Below are positions 25,296 through 36,942 of a DNA stretch of 64,000 nucleotides, one piece after another. Below the pieces are notes generated by a model. It had not been told where the DNA came from and did no database searches. It saw only the letters and a list, made by a program, of their open reading frames with translations. This stretch comes from Rotaria macrura. Lineage: Eukaryota; Rotifera; Eurotatoria; Philodinida; Philodinidae. Position numbers and translations under genes: made by a program. How positions within the stretch are numbered: position 1 is the first letter of the stretch; each line of letters opens with the position of its first letter. The stretch lies in assembly GCA_900239685.1 (NCBI GenBank), contig OENT01000241.1, positions 1 through 64,000 on the forward strand, given 5' to 3'.

Positions 25296-26483
25296 CTAAG
25301 GAGGATAAATTGTAAAGTCGGGTGTTTCAATAATGCCAGAGTTCTTTTTATCGCGCTGCTCCGTGGTCATAGAATTCATCTTATCGCGAGATTTGACCCA
25401 TGCTTTGGCAATAGCTCGTTTCGTATCATCATCACCCTTTTCGTACATATCCTCCACCATATTCAAGAAGTTTTCATTCGATTCTTTTGTATTATCAAGT
25501 TTCGGCAATGGTCTAAATTAGAAAAGAAAGCAAGTTTATTAGGCATAAAGAAACACGAAAGATCAAAAAGACTTCACTTACTTGATAGGTGCTTTCTTCT
25601 CGTCCTTTAAAAAGCATTCCCAATTTTTCGACTCGACTTTTCGTAAAGATAGAATGATCATATCCTTTTTGACCTAGATGCAAAAGAAATTCACAAGAAA
25701 ATCAGAAGACAATTCGATATCAGAAACCGACTTTGAAGGTCGATTGGTCCGCTTGAATGTCATGGAGAAGGGAGGTTTTCTTCAAGGAATAGTTGATATT
25801 TTTTAGATTCTGAATTTGCAGATGAAAGCCGCTACGACGGTGTAATTCAGAGTAAGCAAAAAATCTGAGAAAGGTCTGATCATCAGTTCTTACCATTTTT
25901 CGAACGAGCACTGAATCTGGTTTTCCGGTAACTTGTCGACGCCGTCCAAATTTTGAATGTAGATTTTGACAAATTTATCAGTTTGATCCCATGCTGTAAC
26001 CAAACGTAGAATTTACAAAGAGAAATCACGGTGGTACTTTTGTCCTACCATAGACTGATATATCCTTCGTATATAATCGAGCATTGGCTGGTAGGGAACT
26101 AGCACTGGCTGCTTTTTCTTCTGCTTGTGCAGTAGCTAGCTGTTGTTGCTGTTTTTGCAGCTTCTCTTGAAGTTGGATTAACTCTTTTTCGAATTTGCGC
26201 TGTTGAAGCTCTAGATTTTGCTTGATGCGAGGACGAGTGGTTTGGTCGATCAGACGTTTGCTTTCGTCGATGTCGACGGTTACCTACGAAAGATGAAATA
26301 TTCATGATGGATCAATTCTAATTGTTGTTTGGCATAACATCTGCAAATATCTTTTGTCGAGCTGCTCGGAACATCCTTTTTGATTCCTTGAAGAAGTCGT
26401 CATGTTTTAATAGAATTTCCTCTACAAAGATTGATTAACTACTACTTGTCTCGTACCTCTTGTATTTGCTCTTCGAGTGTCAT
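25296..26483 (-). CDS. CACYBP: Calcyclin-binding protein (CacyBP/SIP), 7 exons
   Basis: Exons on the minus strand: 26483-26457, 26419-26339, 26283-26049, 25993-25894, 25831-25732, 25673-25582 and 25512-25296; 852 nt, 283 residues, all phases consistent. An N-terminal helical, Q/E-rich segment (…KRLIDQTTRPRIKQNLELQQ…) corresponds to the SIAH-binding dimerisation region. A CS domain follows (YAWDQTDKFVKIYIQNL … NLKNINYSLKK … IILSLRKVESKNWECF). The SGS-type tail (MYEKGDDDTKRAIAKAW) is the most diagnostic part. The family links SIAH-1 and Skp1 in ubiquitin ligase complexes and binds S100 proteins. The human protein is 228 residues, so this one has a longer N-terminus. The first two exons (first intron only 37 bases) are uncertain, and one donor (after 25732, GTCGGT) is weak but required by the homology. 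Introns 2-6 are about 55-70 bases. Confidence 0.92.
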
Positions 26484-27496
26484 AGTTGTATATTGATCAC
26501 CGAAGTTAGGAGACACAAAATCTAAAATTCAGTATATGGATACAATTATTTTTTCTTACAATGAAAGCAATGAATTCTTGATTATAAAAATTTCGTTTGA
26601 AGTACTGCGTTTATCGCAGCAACTACTTATCGATGCAGCTGCTTTTGATGATCTTCGAAGTCTTTAGCTGTCGTTTGTTTCTCGATAAATAACTATGCCT
26701 CTATATCGTGAAGTTATTGGGCTGGAAATAAAACCAAATTGGTTACTTCAAGATAACTAGTACTATCAAGCAGTGTCAATAAATCGATCACTTGGAACAT
26801 TTGCCAAATATTTGGTGAACATTCGATTTCGTAGATACAGCAGCGAAATTTCGGCTTGTGACAGGATTATTCAGTTATCGATTTTGACAGAAGGAAATAT
26901 CGCTAATTTGTGGAGAACACACGATAGAAGAGTACATGTCTCTTCGATGCTTTCAAGATCATTCATTTCGTAAGTCATGCGACCAACAAAATAATTGTAA
27001 TTCGTAATTTAATTTTTCACTGGCACTAATGACAAACTATAAGTATTCATTATCAATATGCCTGAACCGCAGCAGTCGTCCAAAGACAAAGCCATATCCA
27101 AGAACATATTCGAGCCGTAGAAAAGAAGCTGTTTGAAATTCCTTGGTGACACTAGAAATTGATTTTGTCTGCAAAACAACCGATTGTACTGAGAATTCTT
27201 CTAGAGACGGTATATCAAGTTTACTTTGAAAATTATCGGTGCTAGATCGAATCATCTGTTTCAATACATAGCGATGTAGAATGCTTTCACTTAGGTGCTA
27301 GTTAAAATTTTGATAGACCTACCGACGGTGCCCAGTTTCACTCCATGTTATCTCTTTCAGTAGAAGAAGGAAAATGGCCAGGCTTTAGTGCTCATGAGGA
27401 AAAGTATACATAATTAAGTCAGAACATAAAGAAATCCGTCAGTATGAAAGTGTATTGAATCAACATATGAACCATTCCACGTAAGCCACGACCAAA

Positions 27497-28039
27497 CCTG
27501 GTTTTAACATATACAGGCCTCGCAGCAGACCCTAAAACATCAGGACAGTTTGTTCGCGTAATAATTGAATTACGATGTAATTCAAATACTACGTGGACAA
27601 GCTGTCTTGATTTTTTAGGGTCTTTTGCGAGGCCTGCATATGTAATAGAGGTATGTGCTGGATGAATTTTGGTGAAACTCGATTAAAAAGAATGGAGTCG
27701 CTCGTTATTTATCGCCTTTCTACGAAGAGCATTCTAAACACTCCGTATTTCGAGAGAAGGGTTCGGACACCGTAATTTCTCAAAAACGTATCAATCATAT
27801 CAGCTGCAACTTTTATCTCATCAATATCTAAATATGTTCTGCATGTACCATAAATTTCAACTGAAATGATTGATACTTTTTTGAGAAATTAGGATGTCCG
27901 AACTGGCCCCTCGTAACACTTAGTGTTTAGAGTACTCTTTAAAAAAAAGCGATAAAAAAGGAACGACTTCATTTTTTTTTAATCCAGTTTCACCAAAATT
28001 CATCAAACACATAACTCTATTACACATATTAAAACGAGG
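27497..28039. mobile_element. Foldback element with long inverted arms
   Basis: The arms are about 170-190 bases each and clearly complementary. For example GATGAATTTTGGTGAAAC at about 27661 recurs inverted at about 28005, and AATTTCTCAAAAA with TATCAATCAT recurs near the centre. The outer ends read CCTGGTTTTAACATA and CCTCGTTTTAATATG. The left arm is interrupted by a second element (27512-27638). Arms differ by scattered substitutions and small indels, so the insertion is not recent. No coding capacity. Confidence 0.75.
27512..27638. mobile_element. 127-base palindromic MITE nested in the foldback arm
   Basis: The ends are TACAGGCCTCGCA and, inverted, TGCAGGCCTCGCA. Complementarity continues for about 42 bases (…AGACCCTAAAA…). 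TA on both sides (27510-27511 and 27639-27640) suits a Tc1/mariner-type insertion. Removing the element restores the left arm of the surrounding foldback so that it matches its right arm. Confidence 0.75.
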
Positions 28040-31000
28040 CGAATCGGAAGATATTGGTTGAACGCATTCGATAGTGGCTTAAGTGGAATGGCTGTTAAGT
28101 AATAATCAACGAACTTTTGAAGTGGATTTTTCAAGAAAAAAATGACTTTAACACTAACAATGGCACAAAATAGTTAGCTACATAAATGAACAATTTTCGA
28201 TTGGTACAATTTTTTACTTTTGCAGTAATATAGGGGCGTGGGTGTAGATACTTGTTTTCTGTTAGCAGCTACACCTACCTACTGTTGCTTAGCGTAGAGA
28301 CTATCATGGTCGCTCTTGCTAATCACACTGCTAGACAGTAATTTTCATCTCTAACCGATAAACTCATGCATCATTTCACACTCTGTTTTGGCAACCCTAA
28401 ACATTGCTGATGGGACAGAATGTCAGGATCTTCGATCTTTAGGACTTACGTTCACTTCACAGCTGTTTCGCAAAGATCCGAATCTACATATGTACCAAGA
28501 AACTACAACCTGTCATTACTTGAGGTTGAAGAATAGGCTGGGGATTTTTTATATCCCATTTACGCATTGCAATTGAGCCCGAGGTACCCAGCGTTACTGT
28601 TATCTATTAATCGGTAACCATAACAAGCTTCTTTGTATCATTTCTTTTAATTCATGTAAGTTTAGGAGTATTCCGGTCACACTCTCAAGAAAAGTCATAC
28701 TTTTTGCACCTTTCATATTCATTTTTATACAGTGATACTCTACAATAGTGTCAATGGTTTTGCATTTCTCTTTCATTGAATTTCGAGTACGCTCACGGAA
28801 ATGGGTCGTTTTCATATTAATCGAAGAACAAATGCTCATAGTAACGAATATCATCAGCATGAAATCGAAACAAATGAAAATATCACGTATGTGTGTGAAA
28901 GATATGAACAAGAAAGCAACTAAATCACTGGCTGATCTGCAGAAAAAAATTGATTGGCTCCAGCAGTACAGTTCATCGATTAGAATTTCATATTAGCTTC
29001 GATCGTGCTCAATATCAGGATCATATTTCTGTTATATATCTCAATTATAACATGCGAAATTTTCTTTTTTCAAATTGACATAAACAATAACTTACCACAG
29101 TGTCTGTTTGCTTTTTTCTCGAATGATCCCCTTTGTACTCGTGGCTGATAGCAAAAATTGACTTTTCTTATCTACATTTTTTCTCCTTTTTTATTCGTCG
29201 CTGAATCATATATGACGGATGGAAATTTTGACGCTGATCATGAATCTGATATTATTTTTAATTACGTTCATTGTTTTGGATACAAAGCTTCAACAGAATC
29301 TGAGAATTTCAGCATACTTGAGTAGTAATTATAAATGAGAATCTGATACCTTATCCAAGCATCATTCCATTTTTCATTCTCAAAACTATTATTTATTTTA
29401 GGATTCCTCATGCAAACCTGAGTCTACACATGTGATGTAAAAGTTTATTACGCATTGTTTGTTCATTTCAAAAATCCTCATGATAGAAGTGTCACTGCTG
29501 TTAGTACTAAGAGCATTCTGTTGTAATTATTTTTTAGTTTCTTCTATCATGATCTAAAATTTTCATTTAAGTTATTCACTTCAAGGCACATTCGTTGGGT
29601 ATCTGGAGTTGTTACAGGTCACGAGAAGATTTCAACGATTTACTTTCGGCTCTCCTTTTCTCGTAATCTTACATATGCGGTCGTGAATCGGAAAGTATTG
29701 ACGGAAGTCACAAGCATTGTCGTGCGACATAATCCTCTTGCCACGAACTTAGTTTAATAGAGAAGGTTCCTGCAGCTTCTTGACTTCCTTATGACACAGT
29801 TATGTCTAGTAAATAGTGTAGTTCATGTTAGTCTAGATTCATTGATCGCTGGACTGATGGTTATTATCTGGCATCATTGTATATTCCTATGTGAATTTTA
29901 ACTTTTCCCTATCATTCTTATGATATTCTGCTAAATGATTGGATGATGGAGGCTTCTTTACCAATAATACCTCCAATGTTTATGATAACTAGTTGCTTTT
30001 TCTTTCTAACTCGCAATGATTACCATGCTACTTGAAGCTATCAGTTCTGATATATTCATGCTTATCATGAAGAATCAGTACAAGGATCGATATTTCATAG
30101 TGGCTTCGAAGTGAGATCATCTGTCCCTGTGACTACAAACTGAGTAGAGAAGCTCACAACCAATCTCGGTAATTATGTGTATTTATTAACTTAGCATATC
30201 CAGAATGCTCCTTCTCGCCATATAAAACACATGTAGATAGGGGAGAGAGAGAGAGAGTTATATGAAGAGGAAAGAACCAAGAACGACCAGTGAGAAATGA
30301 TATCAATATCGGCAAAATTCTGAAGCTATGTGATTTGACTTTATCTAATCCTTGATTAGTGCGACCCTGTTTTGAACCGAGCGGTCCTCGGTTTTTCAGA
30401 TTACTTTAAGTAATAAAGATGGTTCTCCTAACTCTTTGAAATTAATGAGTGAAAGAAAGATTTCAGCGCTCATTATTCAACATTAGACTATGACGATCAA
30501 CTGAGTTTTTTCTATATAGTCAAATATTACTCCAATCATCAAATTCTTAATTTCATTTATGTTGATTAGTTAAAGTGACTGAAAGCTCTTCTAGTGTTAC
30601 TATAAACTGCAAACTAAATTTATTCTTGTGTCCGTCTCCGGTTTTTACGAGGCCTGGTTAAATTCGTAACTATGTTATATTGATTTTGGTTTCTTCTCAA
30701 TTTCATAAACAAATTTGATGAATATAGTAGCAGAAAAAAGAGCAATAACCAGTTCATGTTGCATATAAAAAATACTATTGGATTGAGATAAACGAAAAGT
30801 TCAAACAATTATGAGACAGGTACAAAATACAAAAGTAGTTAACCTCATGGATACCACTGTCTTCAGTCTGAAGAGCAGAAGAACGAAATAATGTTTTTTC
30901 GTTCTGTTGTATCAATAAACAGCTGTGAAACGAAATGTTCACAAGTACCACTGTATTGATTCACGTTTCATATAAGATACAATATATATGTATACAGCTG

Positions 31001-32400
31001 ATTCACAATGGTAGAATGCATGAGAGAGTGATTTTTCGATTTTTCTATAAGTTCGTGAAGAACGCAAGAATTTTCGGGATCCAGGAGGTTAATTTTTCGT
31101 CGAAACCGATAGTTCATAGACGCTCAAACTATTTACTGATTTTTTTCTAACATTTTCAGTGAATTTTACTACTACATTGGTATTTTCTGTCTTGAAGAGA
31201 TTGATTCCTACTCAAAAAATGTCGATTTTATTATGTCATAGTATGTTTTCGTGAGAGGACATAAAATTTCTTTCGATCATTCAAGTCTTCTCATAAATTA
31301 CTATGTTTGTGGTACTATCTTTAATAAATAGTCAAACTTGCAAAGTGACCGAAAATACTCAATGTAGATTAGTTGGTACAGATGTCGAGAGTGCGTTCGC
31401 GATAATTAGAATGTAAAATTTTACCGCAATCAAAACTTTTTCTAAGAAATAAAAAATATTCATGGTGTAAGACATACAGATAAGTCACGAAGAAACTCAG
31501 TTAATTAGTATGGCTTTCGGGCAATTTTTATGGTATGGGCAGCGTACCAACACAGTTGGTAACATGGCATACATTGACGTATCGACCAGCTTATGTAAAG
31601 TCTAGCATAATTGCCAATTTCATATCTGTATTAAATGTTTCTAATACTCACAGTGTCTTGGTACTAAATATATAACATTCAAATTAGTTTATTTACCTTT
31701 TCGATTCTTCCTAATAATTAATTCACTACAGTCAAATGATCGCAAACGATAAGTTTGTTACGGATGTGAATATTTTTGCGTTGCATACTGTTTGCTGGTT
31801 TCTTTTCAAATGACTCGATTCTTACTTTTGAAGCGTGCATGACAACGTTTTTTTTGTTCCCTTCTGTGGGCTTTGCTTTTTTCTTTTTCGTTCTTCAAAA
31901 ATTTCTTCCGACATGCATTCTATTACAAGCGACTGCACATAGTAACAGTAGAATATTTAGAGGACGAATGAGAGAAGAGTGATTATAAACGAGTCAAAAG
32001 CAAACATCTATATGTAATGACATTCATTTGAATTTGACTTGAAGCATGGGGAAACGCTTATTGTAATCAAGACAATCAATCGCTATCATTTACAATTACG
32101 AAGAATCAAGAGATCGTTAATATCGAAATAAAAACGCTACACCAATTTTTCCATACTGCTCATTTTTAGAATGTTTTAACAGTTTGACATCACTGAAAAA
32201 GTTCTTAGCGCAATTCTTGTGGGATTAAGATGTGAAACACGATTTACCCATTTTTGTCTTGATCTCCTAAATGCTGTTTTTTAATATTGGGACGTATTTC
32301 GCCATTATTGTTTACTATAGAACATAGCACTTCAATAAGGAAACGCCTCGTCTATATTCTAATCAAACGTTAATTATAAATTACCTCTGATAATCGTCAT

Positions 32401-32816
32401 CACAGTTAAAAAACGGTTTTCTACTACACCCTCAAAACAGGTTCTGGAGATTTCTAAAAGCATCCTCTGACTTTCTAAAGCTTAAAAAACGAGTGTTTAG
32501 TACTACGAAACCTTTTTTTAAGTTTCGTACAGGAGAAAAAGGTTTCGTTGAAAGATGCGGAACCTTTAGAGTTTCATCTTAAATCCTAATGGCTTCTTCA
32601 GAAATCGCTATGGTTCAGTAGGAAACCATTAGGATTTAAGATGAAACTCTAAAGGTTCCGTATTTTTCAACGAAACCGTTTTCTCCTGTACGAAACATAA
32701 AAAAGGTTTCGTAGTACTAAACACTCGTTTTTTAAGCTTTAGAAAGTCAGAGGATGCTTTTAGAAATCTCCAGAACCTTTTTTGAGGGTGTAGTAGAACA
32801 CCGTTTTTTACCTGTG
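32401..32816. mobile_element. 416-base hAT-like hairpin element
   Basis: The termini are CACAGTTAAAAAACGG and, inverted, CACAGGTAAAAAACGG. The arms (about 190 bases) are nearly perfect inverted copies around a loop of about 35 bases near 32590-32625. The flanking octamers ATCGTCAT (32393-32400) and ATCGTCTT (32817-32824) differ at one position, compatible with an 8-base hAT-type target duplication. The arms contain GGTTTCGT/ACGAAACC words. High arm identity suggests a younger insertion or ongoing arm homogenisation. Confidence 0.8.
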
Positions 32817-34694
32817 ATCGTCTTGGGGAAAGAACGGAATGGGAGGGGAAAACGGAGGAAAACGTTTACTCATAAGTACCTTAATAGTCATTTTAAATCG
32901 TACTTCACAACAAAATGTGCCAGTAAACATTGAAAAGCCTTCGATAATTTAAACTATTTATAAACTATGTTCTCTCTCTCCTATATAAGCGCACTCTACA
33001 TCTGTGGAGCAGCTCAGTAAAACTTCATTACGTAGGATGATGATAAGCTACTCCATCAATTTTGTCGTAACAACGTCATCTCTCTTTGCATATCACTCTT
33101 ATTTTTGTTGCAACTACATTTTCATCAGAAATGCGAACATGATTCAATTGAAGATGAGGGATAATATTATTTCAATTAGAAAACTATTCCGAAAGCATCT
33201 AGTGAGCATATATCTTCCAATGAGAATCATGCATTAAGTGGCAAAAATCAAATTGTAAGAAAGATTTTACTGATCGAAGTTAAAAAGAGCAGCCGAAACT
33301 ACCCTACGAAAAGAAAGATTTATGAGTTCGCAACGGGATATAAACCCTTTCTCCAATTCATAAACCGAAAGATCGTTTATTTTCTTCGTTATATAAGGGA
33401 AAAAAGGATTTATATTCAACTGAAAAATCAAACCCATTTTTGTTTAATATTCTATCAGTGAGGTTGTTTTTTCACACATTATGCTGCGCATTGTTCTTAT
33501 AGAAAATGTTTTTCTAGGTGTTTTTTGACATAAATTAGTTGATAAATCGGTGATTCTAGACTGGTAGAAATCAAATTGAGCAATCACAGTAGGATAAAGG
33601 AATCGAAAATTGCTATGCAATGCAACAATGCTTCTAACCACACCGATTCATGTCGGCTAATTAAAAGAAAATTCATCCGATATATCTTCTCTCTTCGATT
33701 AGTTGGGATTTTAATATTGTCGAGCATCCAAATGGTGTCCGAGAGTTCGGAAAGAAATGACCGATTGGATATTGCTTTTGAATGTTCCACATCGATTGCT
33801 AGTAACAGACTCTAAGTCCAAGCAGAACGAAGAAACATATTTTTTCTCAAGTTTCTATCAGTCGTCACACCAATTATTCGATCTTGCCGATCTGTTTGAG
33901 TATTTTCATGAAATTGAGTGATGAACATTCGGAATAACTAACGAACACGTCGGTTCAGCTATGGTGATAGCAACTGTGGTTGAAAATTTAAAAAGTCGAA
34001 AGAGGGTGTGGGTGTAGATAGTGGTAGAGAAATGAGCTACCCACAACCATGCCCTAAGAACCAATATTACTCTTATAGTATTAACGAGCATTTAAATTTT
34101 ATGTAATTTTTTCTATTATCACTTACAAAAACAGAAATGATTCTTTCAAGATAAATAACGTCTTTGTCAATGTGAAAGAAAAGGAAATGCTGCTTATGAT
34201 GTTTCATTAATGACTTTGTTTGCCACTCTTTTCAGTTCAGCATGAAAAAAGCTTTCTTTTATTTCATATATAAGTTATGTATTCTGTATGCTGCATACGG
34301 TTTCATGCACGATGTGGAAAATTATCAGAAACGTATATGCCAATATTGTACAATAATAACTGATCCACAAGTTTTCAAAGTAAGAAAGCACCATTCGATC
34401 AATTTTCTTTAACAGCGCTCCTCTTTTTTTTCAGAATTCATCGAGAATAACTGAGGAAAATGATTTTTAGCTTATAGGAAAGTGAGTGTAGCTAGTGAGG
34501 CAAAAATGATGCTAGATACTGGACAATCTCGTGCTTTCCTGAGTGTAATATTAGTGTCACACATGATCAAAATTATTCCACTTTTTTTCTCTACTTTTGT
34601 CAGAAAGAATATTCTAAGAAAGTTTAAACTGCAGTTGGATCTGATAATGAAACTTTTACGGAACTGACACTGTAAAACAAAGCTCAAAGTACTA

Positions 34695-34876
34695 TACCCT
34701 TTAAGAATTAATGAATATGCAACGTATAATAAACCCTTTTTCTGCATATGAAAATTTTCATAAAACCTTTAGGGTTTTTTAACCTCGATCATAAACCCTT
34801 CGAGGTTTTATGAAAACTTTCACAAATGGAAGAATGGTTTATTATACGTTGCATTTTCATAAACTCTTAAAGGGTA
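34695..34876. mobile_element. 182-base MITE with AAACCCTTT words
   Basis: TA TACCCTTTAAGAATTA at the left and, inverted, TA TACCCTTTAAGAGTTT at the right; complementarity continues through GCAACGTATAATAAACC (about 40 bases). TA dinucleotides flank both ends. The middle reiterates AAACCTTTAGGGTTT-like palindromes. No coding capacity. Confidence 0.7.
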
Positions 34877-36115
34877 TATTAATGTGCGCTATTTTTACTG
34901 CGTAGTCTGTGTTAAGCGAAATACCGTTAGCGAGGAAATACCATTGACGACCAATGTAATGCCTACTAATCCATGAAACCTACGCGATTGTGAGTGCGTC
35001 AAGGGCAAAAGTCTGATTTTGTGATGATAGAATGGTTGGAATTAGACAAGATCGATAGAATCACTCTGCGTCACCAAAGATTCTGAATGATGCTGAATAA
35101 CTCATATGCTTTGGCATCGGCTTTCTATAGTGAACAAGAATCTGATATTCGATTTTCGTTTATTCACACCAAAGTCAGTGTCAGAAATGGGTGTTGCAAA
35201 AAATTCTATAGTATTGGAATCATTAAGAATCAGCTTTTCTCCTCTGGAATGCGTGATATAATCAATTGAAACTTTCAGATGAATATGCCTTCTAGCTACG
35301 TTAATCAGATCGAAATCTATGTGAATGAAGATGAAAACAATTATTTTAATTCACCATCACTAGTTTTACTTACATAGAATCCTATCGTATTTTCAACGAG
35401 TGCTAATTCATATTTTCTTTCTAGACCATAAATAGAAATAGAAATAAAATATTTACATTTATTAAGGAAAATTTGATAAAAATCTTTATTCCTTTGAAAT
35501 AAAAATTAAGGAATTCTTTATCTTCATAAAATGAAGTAGGCATAAATTAACTGTTCTACTGTAGTTTCAATCACCAGTGAAAAAACGTACTGCTCTAGAA
35601 CTTCATAGTTAGTTATTTAAAAATTTTTCGTTAATGGGATCGAATTCCGAGGAAAAAAATAGTTAATTAGATACTAAAGATCTTTTGCATAATGCTCACA
35701 TACACGATTGTAATTGAGTAGATTTCTTTTGGTTTTTTTTCAACATATCGAAGAACCCAGAATCTTTATAACATAGATAGACTAAGATAATTTTGGATAA
35801 TTTCTTCATGTTCAACAGGCAATGTCTACGTGCTATTTTTCTGATAATATAGAACATCTGTCTGAATCATTTTGAAAAGGTTGTTTTATTCATTGCATTA
35901 GACATTCGCCATAGAATGATAAGTGTTCGAGGCATCCACGGAGAAGTCATTATTTTGCATGTGACAGTTATCTAGCAACAACACCGAAGTAAAAATTTTT
36001 CTATGCATATGTAGCTATCAATTGTAGCAACGTCGAACTGAATTTTAATCGGTAGATGGTATTAAATGTATTTTAGATATAAACTCTTTCGTCAAAATCA
36101 TTGATATTTATAGCA

Positions 36116-36942
36116 ATGTTACCTCGAAATATCCGCTTTCCAGCCCAAAATCCAGCCCATTATTCGTTGACATCACACAAGAATCATCTTTTCTGACTGC
36201 CAGTCAGTGAACAGCAAATCGGAGCAACTCAAATACCACGTATGCTCTATTCGCCAACACATAGCTCGAATCGTTAAATGATATGGTGTCATGCCAATGG
36301 TGGTGATATTGTAATTATCGGGATGATATTGGCGGCATTAAGTCAATCAGCTCAGGTACACATCTTGGCATTTGAATGTCCTTCCCATGGCCTGCGTATC
36401 AGATCACAAGAACCCATTGAGGAGATGATTAATAACTATGCTGAACGTGCATAGTCGTTTGTTCGTGATACACTTCATTGACTAACCGATCGGATTATTA
36501 TCTATGGACATTCAATTGAAAGTGGTCCTGCATGCCATATTGCTTCTACTAGATCAATTGTTGGACTTATTTTGCAATCGCCTTATACAGTCATATGGAA
36601 ACTAATTCAAGGAAAGCTGAACATGTTTTCAACATTTGTTTATACTTCACATTGAAATAATCTTGAAACGATGAAGCAAATTTGGTGCGCAACAATCTTC
36701 ATTCATGGGCAACGAGACAATTTGATTCCTTTCCAACATTCACAAACATTGTTCGATTCATCGAATCATGTGGAAAAAAGCGTCTCGTCCTACTATTAAA
36801 TGATGATCACAATTCGACACATCCGAACATGATTTTATTGCGTTTGCAATCTTTCCTTAGTGAAAATTATCCTCCGACGATTCGAGGTATGTCACGAATA
36901 GAAATCCCATTTGTTTCATTGAATCCACCGTCAATTTTTTAA
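36116..36942 (+). pseudogene. ABHD17-type alpha/beta hydrolase pseudogene, intronless
   Basis: One frame starting at ATG 36116 reads through a recognisable ABHD17/ABHD13-like serine hydrolase: IRFPAQNPAHYS, WCHANGGDI (oxyanion region), RIIIYGHSIESGPACHIAS (nucleophile elbow), QSPYTVIWKLIQGKLNMF, FIHGQRDNLIPF (acid residue) and, after a frameshift near 36775, LLLNDDHNS (the His region). In-frame stops occur at 36194, 36275, 36452, 36479 and 36653. The nucleophile motif G-H-S-I-G has become G-H-S-I-E. ABHD17 enzymes depalmitoylate membrane-bound Ras-type proteins. The absence of any intron, in a window where genes have many, suggests a retrocopy, but the parent gene is not visible here. Not functional as an enzyme. 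Confidence 0.85.

Larger units (their letters stand above)
26484..36115. other. 9.6 kb gene-poor region with inverted-repeat elements
   Basis: I find no gene with recognisable domains. It contains a nested foldback pair (27497-28039), a 416-base hairpin element (32401-32816), a 182-base element (34695-34876), a GA microsatellite (about 30242-30257) and small GGTGTGGGTGTAGATA-type motifs (28231, 33994). A minus-strand frame at 28911-28600 (103 codons) and one at 27264-27037 (75 codons) are not supported by any motif. Confidence 0.45.

Noticed and set aside
28600..28996. Opposing frames of 103 (minus) and 82 (plus) codons
   Set aside because: They overlap each other on opposite strands and show no recognisable motif or intron borders.
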